Assembly (NCBI GenBank): GCA_021783525.1
Contig: JAJXTT010000098.1
Location: forward strand, 1-6,846
Origin: Pseudomonadota bacterium
GTDB lineage: Bacteria; Pseudomonadota; Gammaproteobacteria; Burkholderiales; Gallionellaceae
Direction: 5' to 3'
Length of the DNA stretch: 6,846 bases
In this document: positions 1-5,965 of the stretch, piece after piece
Layout of the letters: each line of letters opens with the position of its first letter
How positions within the stretch are numbered: position 1 is the first letter of the stretch
Notes under the pieces: model-generated
Told to the model about the DNA's origin: nothing
Databases searched by the model: none
The model's input: the letters and a program-made list of their open reading frames with translations, nothing else
Position numbers and translations under genes: made by a program

Positions 1-830
1 GTTTGTGCCGGTCCGTCGTGCAAGTCGGCAGCGATCCTGAGCAGGAATTCCTCGTTGAGTGCGGTCGTGCTGATGCCGGCCTCGCGCAACTGCTCGCGCA
101 TGCGTTCATTCTCGTCGAGCACGGAGTGCAGTTGGCGGAGCTGCTGGTGCAGGTCACGCTGCTGTTCGTTGATGGTGTTGTTCGCGCGCCGCACCAGGCT
201 ATACAGGAGGAGGTAGACCGCGAGCGTCGAGAGCGCGACCAGCCCCCAGCTGCGCTGCTGCGCCGCGAGGATGTCGCGCTTCAGCTTGTCCACCGAGAGG
301 TAGAACTCGGCCACCGCGTACACCTTGCCGTCGACCGAACGGATCGGCACGTAGATCTCGAGCAGCTGATTCCAGTTTTCCAGCTCGGGCAGGTTGTCGA
401 TCTCCTTGAGATTGCTGATCTGGGCCTGCACTGTTCCTCCAAAGGCCGCGGCAAGACGGCCCTGCACCGGGAAAATGTGACCGATCTGGGTATGGTCGTT
501 GCTGTAATCGATGCGTCCGTTGGCATCCCACAGCTTGAAGCGAAGCACTTCCCGGTGCAGCGGCCCGTCCACGAAAATCCGGTCCAGGTCCTCATGCGTA
601 TCGCTGTCAACCGTACCAGCGCGCGGCCAGTTCTGCAGCTGTGCAGCGGACATGCTTTCCAGGTACACCGCAGAGATCGCGGCAGTCCGGTTTATCGCGT
701 TTCTTTCGATCAGCTGTCCTATCCATGTTCCGATGACCAGCATGCCCAGCCCGAGCACGGCAATGATCGCCAGCATGAACTGGCGCGAAAAGCTCAATCG
801 GTCGAAAGCCTGCTTTAAGGCGGTGAACAT
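1..830 (-). CDS. Membrane sensor histidine kinase, NarL/NarX-type (HisKA_3), 3' part missing
   Basis: The minus strand is open from an ATG at 830-828 to the window edge: 276 full codons with no stop. The protein begins MFTALKQAFDRL. A first membrane helix lies at about residues 18-38 and a periplasmic domain at about 39-193. A second helix at about 194-213 leads into a charged, Gln/Leu-rich probable coiled coil (about 220-255). The last visible residues read LLRIAADLHDGPAQ, the phospho-acceptor motif of the HisKA_3 family used by kinases paired with NarL/LuxR-type regulators, with His271 as the predicted phosphorylation site. The catalytic ATPase domain lies outside the window. The periplasmic part (FKLWDANGRIDYSN, then LLEIYVPIRSVDGKVYAVAEFY) looks like a Cache/PAS-type ligand domain; that is inference. 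AAGG sits 6 bases before the ATG. The gene is divergent from mtoDAB-cymA, so it may control it. The ligand is unknown. Confidence 0.88.
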   Translation of the reverse strand, partial: MFTALKQAFDRLSFSRQFMLAIIAVLGLGMLVIGTWIGQLIERNAINRTAAISAVYLESMSAAQLQNWPRAGTVDSDTHEDLDRIFVDGPLHREVLRFKLWDANGRIDYSNDHTQIGHIFPVQGRLAAAFGGTVQAQISNLKEIDNLPELENWNQLLEIYVPIRSVDGKVYAVAEFYLSVDKLKRDILAAQQRSWGLVALSTLAVYLLLYSLVRRANNTINEQQRDLHQQLRQLHSVLDENERMREQLREAGISTTALNEEFLLRIAADLHDGPAQ

Positions 831-917
831 CGTAAGCCTTGCATGTGGTGATTGCGAACGCGGGTTAAACGGTCATTGTGCGATTAATGGTATCACGCGA
901 TGGTTATTCCCGACTAA

Positions 918-951
918 GACCAAGGTCTGAAAAATTGGAACCATGGTCTGA
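918..951. promoter_or_regulatory. Paired 11-bp direct repeats, candidate operator in the divergent region
   Basis: CCAAGGTCTGA (920-930) and CCATGGTCTGA (941-951) match at 10 of 11 positions and start 21 bp apart, about two helical turns, so a bound protein pair would sit on the same DNA face. Each copy overlaps a small palindrome: GACC-AA-GGTC at 918-927 and ACCATGGT at 940-947. They lie between the sensor kinase start (830) and the mtoD start (1063), where a regulator of either gene could bind. I cannot assign a protein. I found no convincing -35/-10 pair in the 232-bp gap. Chance occurrence is possible. Confidence 0.35.
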
Positions 952-1031
952 CGCATTTTGCGCTGATAGGCCGTAGTGGCTGAATCCGGGTTTGAAGACA
1001 ATGCCGACACGAAAAGACTTAGTACGTTTTG

Positions 1032-1046
1032 TGAAAATAATTTTGA
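1032..1046. promoter_or_regulatory. Fur-box-like palindrome upstream of mtoD
   Basis: TGAAAATAATTTTGA agrees with the 7-1-7 Fur consensus TGATAATNATTATCA at 11 of 14 defined positions, and its core AAAAT-A-ATTTT is an inverted repeat. It ends 5 bases before the mtoD ribosome binding site and contains AATAAT (1036-1041), a 5/6 match to a sigma70 -10 hexamer that lacks a good -35. A ferric uptake regulator here would tie the operon to Fe(II) level. AT-rich runs match Fur consensus easily, so this stays tentative. Confidence 0.3.
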
Positions 1047-1051
1047 TATTC

Positions 1052-1057
1052 AGGAGA
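1052..1057 (+). promoter_or_regulatory. Ribosome binding site that fixes the mtoD start
   Basis: AGGAGA lies 5 bases before the ATG at 1063. The same frame is open upstream to an ATG at 976, but that start would place 29 hydrophilic residues ahead of the signal peptide and has no comparable ribosome site. The start at 1063 is therefore preferred. Confidence 0.75.
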
Positions 1058-1062
1058 TACAA

Positions 1063-1419
1063 ATGACACATTCAGCTCGTGCTTCATCCCTGTTCAGCGT
1101 TACCGCCGCAGCCCTCACCCTCACTCTTTCCCTGAATGCTTCCGCCGCCGTCGATGTCGACGCCGCCAAGGCATTGGCGCGCGAAAACAACTGCTTCAAG
1201 TGCCACGGCGTAGACAAGGAAAAAGACGGCCCTTCCTACAAGAAAGTCGCAGAAAAATACCGTGGCAAAGCCGGCGCCGAAGAAAAGCTGATCCACCACG
1301 TCACCTCCGGCGAGAAAGCCAAATTCCCCGATGGACATGAAGAGGAACACAAAAACATCAGTGGCAAGGCATCACCGGAAAGCATCAAGAACCTCGTCGA
1401 CTGGATACTTTCTCTCTGA
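1063..1419 (+). CDS. mtoD: Periplasmic monoheme cytochrome c, MtoD-like
   Basis: The 118-residue precursor has a Sec signal peptide (hydrophobic core about residues 8-25, likely cleavage after an Ala in NASAA at 25-29), giving a mature protein of about 90 residues. One heme-binding motif, CFKCH (44-48), is followed by GVDKEKDGPSY, and the C-terminal IKNLVDWILSL is the final helix typical of class I cytochromes c. In Sideroxydans, MtoD is the proposed soluble carrier between the MtoAB conduit and the inner membrane. Its place as first gene, 48 bp before mtoA, supports the same role here. Oddly, the mature protein has no methionine, so the usual Met axial ligand is impossible. His78, His79, His92 and His96 are candidate sixth ligands; H92 and H96 lie in the stretch DGHEEEH, near where class I cytochromes usually carry the Met. 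The heme fold is certain in kind; the exact orthology rests on synteny. Confidence 0.88.
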   Translation: MTHSARASSLFSVTAAALTLTLSLNASAAVDVDAAKALARENNCFKCHGVDKEKDGPSYKKVAEKYRGKAGAEEKLIHHVTSGEKAKFPDGHEEEHKNISGKASPESIKNLVDWILSL

Positions 1420-1467
1420 ACGGTCGCAAGCAAACGGCAGAAATTCAAGTTTAAAAAGGGAAGAGCC

Positions 1468-2535
1468 ATGAAAATATCATTAAGAAAAGCGATGGTGATG
1501 TGTGCATTCATCGCCAGCATGGGAACCGCGACCAGCCTGCTGGCGGCGGAAGGCCAAACGGCAACGGACGCAACGTCGGCGGAGCAGAATCAGCCCGCGG
1601 CGGAAAACAAGCTTCCGGATCTCAGCATGGAAGCGGCCAAGTCCACGTCTGCCCAGGAGTCCCTGAAAAAGGATGCGATCTGCACGCGCTGTCACGATGA
1701 AAGCGAGACAACGCCGATCCTGGCGATCTACCAGACCAAGCACGGGGTCAGGGGCGATGCGCGTACGCCGAACTGCCAGACCTGCCACGGCGAAAGCGAA
1801 AAGCACCTGAAGGGGGATCCCAATGTCAAGGGGCGCGCTGCGCCCGATATCGTTTTCAAGAAAGGCGCCTATGCGGTGTCTGACGACAAGGCTCGCGCCG
1901 GCCAGTGCCTGAGCTGCCATAAAGGCACCAACCGCACCAACTGGGACGGCGGCCAGCACCAGAACAACCAGATCGCGTGCAACGACTGCCACAAAGTGCA
2001 CGCGCCCGTCGACAAAGTGCGCGACAGAAAGACGCAGACCGAAGTCTGCTTCACTTGCCACAAGGATCAGCGTGCCGATACCCACAAGATATCGACCCAC
2101 CCGATCGACGCCGGCAAGGTCGTCTGCTCCGATTGCCACAATCCGCACGGCTCTGTCGGTCCCAAGATGCTGAAGAAGGCCACGGTGACCGAGACCTGCT
2201 ACACCTGCCACGCCGAGAAACGCGGGCCGTTCCTGTGGGAGCACCAGCCAGCGACCGAGGATTGCACCAATTGCCACACACCGCACGGTTCCAACATCAC
2301 GCCGCTGCTGAAATCGCGTCCTCCGTTCCTGTGCCAGGAATGCCATGACGGTCCGCACAACAGCCAGGCTTCCTACGGCGCGAACGTTGCAGGCATCCAG
2401 GGCGGAAATGGACTGATCGCCAACGCGACCAACCCGGCGACACCGAATACAAATGCTGTTGGTCGCGCGTGCATGAACTGCCACGTCATGGTTCACGGTT
2501 CGAACAGCCCAGCCGGCGCGTTCTTGCATCGCTAA
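1468..2535 (+). CDS. mtoA: Periplasmic decaheme cytochrome c MtoA (MtrA/PioA/DmsE family)
   Basis: The 355-residue precursor has a signal peptide (about 1-27, SLLAA before EGQ), then an Ala/Gln/Glu/Thr-rich linker to about residue 70, then ten CXXCH motifs with first Cys at 72, 103, 147, 171, 194, 220, 244, 266, 289 and 335. Twelve further histidines (such as H92, H113, H164, H178, H206, H211, H227, H259, H273) are enough for bis-His ligation of all ten hemes. The repeated CXXCHxPHGS pattern at 220 and 266, and the end HGSNSPAGAFLHR, are typical of MtrA/DmsE proteins. In this family the cytochrome inserts into an MtrB-type barrel and conducts electrons through the outer membrane; MtoA of Sideroxydans oxidizes Fe(II). 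The length is slightly above that of Shewanella MtrA and far shorter than PioA, which carries a long N-terminal extension. AAGGGA lies 6 bases before the ATG, and mtoB follows after 24 bp. Direction of electron flow is inferred from context. Confidence 0.95.
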   Translation: MKISLRKAMVMCAFIASMGTATSLLAAEGQTATDATSAEQNQPAAENKLPDLSMEAAKSTSAQESLKKDAICTRCHDESETTPILAIYQTKHGVRGDARTPNCQTCHGESEKHLKGDPNVKGRAAPDIVFKKGAYAVSDDKARAGQCLSCHKGTNRTNWDGGQHQNNQIACNDCHKVHAPVDKVRDRKTQTEVCFTCHKDQRADTHKISTHPIDAGKVVCSDCHNPHGSVGPKMLKKATVTETCYTCHAEKRGPFLWEHQPATEDCTNCHTPHGSNITPLLKSRPPFLCQECHDGPHNSQASYGANVAGIQGGNGLIANATNPATPNTNAVGRACMNCHVMVHGSNSPAGAFLHR

Positions 2536-2559
2536 TTTCAGGAAAAAAGGGAAATTATC

Positions 2560-4995
2560 ATGAAAACCAATAAAGAGCTTTTCGCAGTCAGCAAGTTGAC
2601 CTTGGCGGTACAGGGCGCGTTGATGGTGATGCTGGCCATGCCCCTGGCGGCCAAAGCCGAAGACGAAGATGTTGCGGCCTTGACGCACCCCACCAACTCG
2701 GTCGAAGTTGGTGTGGAGGGGGTGTCCAAGGATTCCGCCAAGTTCGGCGAATATAACGGCCTGAATAAAAAGGGCGCCTATCTGATCGGCAACTTCAAGG
2801 CACAGGGCGGAGATGCCTATGATTCCCATGACGGGGGCGACGGACTCAGTCGCTGGGAATTCAAGGGCAGCGATCTCGGCACGACCTCGCGCGAGCTGGG
2901 CGTCGGCATGAGCAAACAGGGCAAGTGGAGCTTCGGCGTCGGTTACGACGAGTTGCGCCACAATATTACCGACACTTTCCAGACACCCCTGCAAGGAAGC
3001 ATGGGAGGGAACACCTTCATCCTGCCCAATGCCTTCGGTGTCGTCGATTCAAGAACCAAGCCGGCACTGGTGAACGGGGTGGTGCCTCCTTACGGGGCGC
3101 AGGCGCTGACACCGAATCAACTGGCGTACTTTCATACCGAGGACGTCCACTCGGATCGCAGGAACGCAAAATTCAATGCGGGCTATCACATCGATCAGCA
3201 ATGGAGCATGCAGTTCGACTATAACCGTCTGACGCAGGACGGGGCGAAACTGATCTCCGCACCATCCGATGCGAACATCACGAACGGCATCACGGGAGTC
3301 AGGGGCGAAAACATCCTGATGCTGATGAACCCCACCAACTACCAGACCGACACGATGAATCTGGCGCTGAACTGGATGGGAGACAAGGCGCACTTCACCG
3401 GCAGCTACAATTTCTCGAAGTTTACCGACACTTATAATGGTGTGAGTTTCTCGAATCCGTTTGCCACCTTGGGCGCCGTTGCCCCCAACAACGCAACCGG
3501 CACCGACCCGGGCGTCGCGTTCCCGGTGGATACCTTGAGCACCGCTCCGGACAATTATTTCCAGCAGCTGAACCTGAACGGCGGCTATGACATTTCGCAA
3601 GCCACGAAACTGGTCGGCGGCGTGTCTTACGGACGAAACACCCAGAATGCGGCTTTCGTTAACCAGGATCAGATGCAGGCCGGCGGGCTGCCGCAGTCTT
3701 CCCTGAACGGGCTGGTGGTTACAAAGCATGTCGACCTGAAGCTGACCAACCAGACGACCAAAGATCTGTCGTTGTCCGCCGGCATGAAATTCAATGATCA
3801 CGACAACCAGACCGCGTCCGGCATTTACACCTTCCTCGACTTGGGCGGGGCGGCGCAAACTGCGATAAGCACGCCCATGAGCAACAGGAAGACACAGTTC
3901 GAGTTGAATGCCGACTATCGGGTCAGCCAGCGCCAAAAGCTCAATGTCGGGTTCGAGCATGAGCAGATTCGTCGCTGGTGCAACACATCGCTTACCGCGG
4001 CTCAAGCCCTCGCCGCAAGTCCTGCCATAGGCAGCGGCGCGACAGGGCCGGCGTTGGCCGCTGCCTATTACGCACTCGGCACCTCATGTGCGCAGGTTCC
4101 CGACAGCACCGATAACAAGCTGGCTGCCAACTACCATTTGCAGGCCAGCGAAGACGTGAAGCTCAATGCCGGATACTCCTATTCCCGGCGCAGAGCAGAC
4201 GTCAATCCTGCCTTCTATAATCCAATGCAGGCAAATAACCAGGGTTATGAGCTGCCTGGATACGTCGCCTACTTCGATGCTTCGCGGAACGAGCAAATGC
4301 TGAAGGCCGGGGTCAACTGGCAGGCTTCGGAAAAACTGAACGTGGGCGTGAACGGTCGTTATGTGAATGACAATTACGCCGCTGCACTGGGTGTGCAGAA
4401 CGGCAGCGCGTGGAGTGCAAACCTGGATGTCGGGTATACCTTTGATGAAAATACAAGCGCCACAGCCTATGTGACGGTGCAGAACCGCAAGCGCGATCTC
4501 CTGAATGATCAGTGGAATCATCAGGCGGCAACATACGGAACAGCCATCGTTAATGGCTCGCTGACGCAACCGTGGAACAATTCGCTGACTCAGGACGACA
4601 ATACCGTCGGGATCAATGCCAAGCATGGCGGGCTGATGGGGGGCAAACTCGACCTGGCCGCAAACTTGACGTACTCATTGAGCAAGACAGGCTACACGAC
4701 AACCGACAACTGGGTTAACGTCGCTTGCACCACCCCCAGCAATTCAGGGTATGCCTGCGGCTCTCCTCCCGACATCAGGAGCGAGCTGATCCAGCTCAAT
4801 CTTGGCGGCGACTACAAGCTGGACAAGGCAAGCAAGATCAGGATCGACTATATCTATCAGAATCTGAGGTCGAACGACTATTATTACAATGCCTACCAGA
4901 CGGGATATACGGCGACCAGCATGCTGCCGACCAATCAGCAATCTCCGAGCTATGCGGTCAGCGTAGTGAGCGCGAGTTATTTCTATACCTTCTGA
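2560..4995 (+). CDS. mtoB: Outer-membrane beta-barrel MtoB (MtrB/PioB family)
   Basis: This 811-residue protein begins with a signal peptide ending about AKA33. The N-terminal block of the MtrB/PioB family follows: HPTNSVEVGVEGVSKDS (43-59), then KFGEYNGL (61-68). The rest alternates amphipathic strands with Asn/Gly/Asp-rich loops and ends SASYFYTF, with a terminal Phe as used for recognition by the Bam assembly machinery. In MtrAB/MtoAB complexes this barrel (26 strands in solved MtrB) sheathes the decaheme cytochrome across the outer membrane. It is longer than Shewanella MtrB (about 700 residues) and lacks the CXXC that protein has near its N-terminus. Its four cysteines (474, 510, 723, 733) fall in two close pairs, probably in loops. 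The 474-510 interval is an Ala/Gly-rich loop. AGGGA is 7 bases before the ATG. mtoA lies 24 bp upstream, so the two are surely cotranscribed. Confidence 0.95.
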   Translation: MKTNKELFAVSKLTLAVQGALMVMLAMPLAAKAEDEDVAALTHPTNSVEVGVEGVSKDSAKFGEYNGLNKKGAYLIGNFKAQGGDAYDSHDGGDGLSRWEFKGSDLGTTSRELGVGMSKQGKWSFGVGYDELRHNITDTFQTPLQGSMGGNTFILPNAFGVVDSRTKPALVNGVVPPYGAQALTPNQLAYFHTEDVHSDRRNAKFNAGYHIDQQWSMQFDYNRLTQDGAKLISAPSDANITNGITGVRGENILMLMNPTNYQTDTMNLALNWMGDKAHFTGSYNFSKFTDTYNGVSFSNPFATLGAVAPNNATGTDPGVAFPVDTLSTAPDNYFQQLNLNGGYDISQATKLVGGVSYGRNTQNAAFVNQDQMQAGGLPQSSLNGLVVTKHVDLKLTNQTTKDLSLSAGMKFNDHDNQTASGIYTFLDLGGAAQTAISTPMSNRKTQFELNADYRVSQRQKLNVGFEHEQIRRWCNTSLTAAQALAASPAIGSGATGPALAAAYYALGTSCAQVPDSTDNKLAANYHLQASEDVKLNAGYSYSRRRADVNPAFYNPMQANNQGYELPGYVAYFDASRNEQMLKAGVNWQASEKLNVGVNGRYVNDNYAAALGVQNGSAWSANLDVGYTFDENTSATAYVTVQNRKRDLLNDQWNHQAATYGTAIVNGSLTQPWNNSLTQDDNTVGINAKHGGLMGGKLDLAANLTYSLSKTGYTTTDNWVNVACTTPSNSGYACGSPPDIRSELIQLNLGGDYKLDKASKIRIDYIYQNLRSNDYYYNAYQTGYTATSMLPTNQQSPSYAVSVVSASYFYTF

Positions 4996-5016
4996 CAATA
5001 ATGAATCCGGAAAGCG

Positions 5017-5070
5017 ATCGAGCGAGCGGTGCATGGCAATTTTGTGCACCGTCTTTTTTCCCGGCTCGAT
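5017..5070 (+). terminator. Hairpin with U-tract between mtoB and cymA, inside a second inverted repeat
   Basis: CGGTGCA (5027-5033) pairs with TGCACCG (5045-5051) around an 11-base loop, and TCTTTTTT (5052-5059) follows, the form of an intrinsic terminator. An outer pair, ATCGAGC (5017-5023) and GCTCGAT (5064-5070), encloses the hairpin and the U-tract. The site lies in the 118-bp gap between mtoB and cymA. It could lower cymA transcription relative to mtoDAB or mark cymA as a separate unit, but no convincing promoter is visible after it. The 7-bp core is modest, so partial readthrough is likely. Confidence 0.65.
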
Positions 5071-5113
5071 GCATTTTGCTCAATGGATTCGATAATTCAA
5101 AGCGGAGAGAATC

Positions 5114-5710
5114 ATGACTAACAAACCGGGCATCCTGAAACGCACCTGGAGCGTGCTGAGGCAGCCTAGCGCGAAATACTCATTGCTGGCACTGCTCGTG
5201 GTGGGCTTTTTCTCCGGCATCATTTTCTGGGGGGGCTTCAACACCGCCATGGAGGCGACGAACCGGCTGGAATTCTGCATCGGCTGCCACGAGATGCGCG
5301 ACAACGTGTACCAGGAATACAAGAAGACCATCCACTTCGCCAACCGGACCGGCGTGCGGGCCATCTGTTCCGACTGCCACGTGCCCAAGGATTGGGGACA
5401 CAAGATGCTGCGCAAGATCCAGGCAAGCAATGAGGTCTGGGGTGCGCTTACCGGCTTCGTCGATACGCCGGAAAAATTCGAAGCGCACCGGATGGAGCTG
5501 GCGACGCATGAATGGGAGCGCATGAAAGCATCGGATTCGCGCGAATGCCGCAACTGCCACAATTTCGACGCGATGAGCGGCGACATACAAAAGCTGACGA
5601 TCTACAACAAGCACATGAAGGCGAAAGCCGAAGGCGGAACCTGCATCGATTGCCACAAGGGTATCGCCCACCATCTGCCGAAAGAATACAAGGACCCGGA
5701 CGAGGAGTGA
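5114..5710 (+). CDS. cymA: Tetraheme quinone oxidoreductase of the NapC/NirT family (CymA/MtoC-like)
   Basis: The 198-residue protein has a short cytoplasmic N-terminus, one uncleaved membrane helix (about 22-42, containing FFSGIIFWGGFN, typical of the family) and a periplasmic domain with four CXXCH motifs, first Cys at 55, 85, 145 and 177. The first motif reads CIGCHEM; in NrfH and CymA the Met at this position (here Met61) is an axial ligand of heme 1 near the quinone site. CSDCHVPK is followed by Lys92, a position linked to quinol binding in relatives. Family members pass electrons between membrane quinones and periplasmic cytochromes. In Shewanella CymA oxidizes menaquinol; in an Fe(II)-oxidizing Mto pathway the flow would run toward quinone, which is inference. 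GGAGAG stands 4 bases before the ATG. The protein is close in length to CymA and NapC. The call mtoC/cymA rather than napC rests on the absence of nap genes and on mtoDAB directly upstream. Confidence 0.93.
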   Translation: MTNKPGILKRTWSVLRQPSAKYSLLALLVVGFFSGIIFWGGFNTAMEATNRLEFCIGCHEMRDNVYQEYKKTIHFANRTGVRAICSDCHVPKDWGHKMLRKIQASNEVWGALTGFVDTPEKFEAHRMELATHEWERMKASDSRECRNCHNFDAMSGDIQKLTIYNKHMKAKAEGGTCIDCHKGIAHHLPKEYKDPDEE

Positions 5711-5745
5711 CTTCCTGCCGGCCTGAAAGGAGACTGAGGAATCCC

Positions 5746-5776
5746 AGCCCTGCCCTGAACGGCAGGGCTCTTTATT
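5746..5776 (+). terminator. Probable Rho-independent terminator after cymA
   Basis: AGCCCTGCC (5746-5754) pairs perfectly with GGCAGGGCT (5761-5769) around a 6-base loop, CTGAAC, and CTTTATT follows. The stem is strong and GC-rich, though the U-tract is interrupted. It lies 35 bases after the cymA stop, so it likely ends the mto transcript. Confidence 0.75.
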
Positions 5777-5870
5777 GGGGTTGCTGCGTGTTGGATTCCC
5801 CGAGCCTGCCACATTCCAGTAATGCGCCGTGGTCGTAAGGGGCATTCGCCCCAACAGTACACGCACGGCC

Positions 5871-5941
5871 TGTCGAAGCCTGTCCTGTGTTTGTCGAAGT
5901 GGCCCGTTCACCTTTCGACAAGCTCAAGGCGAACGGGCCAC
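5871..5941. repeat. REP-like palindromic repeat in the convergent intergenic gap
   Basis: The arms GTGGCCCGTTCACCTT (5899-5914) and AAGGCGAACGGGCCAC (5926-5941) pair over 16 positions, 15 Watson-Crick plus one wobble, around an 11-base loop, TCGACAAGCTC. TGTCGAAG occurs twice just before or at the left arm (5871-5878 and 5892-5899) and, inverted, the loop carries the same core. The CCGTTC...GAGCTTGTCGAA...GAACGG pattern resembles a palindromic element I recall as dispersed between genes in many betaproteobacteria. It sits between the convergent cymA and barrel genes, where it could act as a transcription or mRNA-end barrier for both. Multi-copy status cannot be tested in this window. Confidence 0.7.
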
Positions 5942-5965
5942 CGCGTTTTCAAGAATTAACCAAAA

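Noticed and set aside
3..818. Plus-strand open frame of 271 codons over the first 800 bases
   Set aside because: It is the shadow of the minus-strand sensor kinase, whose translation shows two membrane helices and the LHDGPAQ motif; the plus frame gives no recognisable protein and no ribosome site.
992..1024. Possible sigma70 promoter with TTGAAG (992-997) as -35
   Set aside because: No acceptable -10 hexamer occurs at 16-18 bp spacing.
976..1062. N-terminal extension of mtoD from an upstream in-frame ATG
   Set aside because: It would bury the signal peptide behind 29 polar residues and would run through the Fur-like site and the ribosome site at 1052-1057.
1480..2994. Minus-strand open frame of 504 codons opposite mtoA and the start of mtoB
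   Set aside because: It is antisense to ten CXXCH motifs and the MtoB signal peptide; its Val/Ala/Gly/Arg-rich translation is typical of GC-biased antisense frames.
3049..4005. Minus-strand open frame of 318 codons inside mtoB
   Set aside because: It is antisense to a well-supported barrel gene, with no family motif in the translation.
5512..5838. Plus-strand frame overlapping the end of cymA
   Set aside because: It is out of frame with the heme motifs of cymA and runs through the terminator; no ribosome site or family feature.
5839..5852. Short hairpin GGGGC-ATTC-GCCCC, possible terminator for the minus-strand barrel gene
   Set aside because: The stem is only 5 bp, there is no U-tract on either strand, and it lies over 110 bp from the barrel stop codon.
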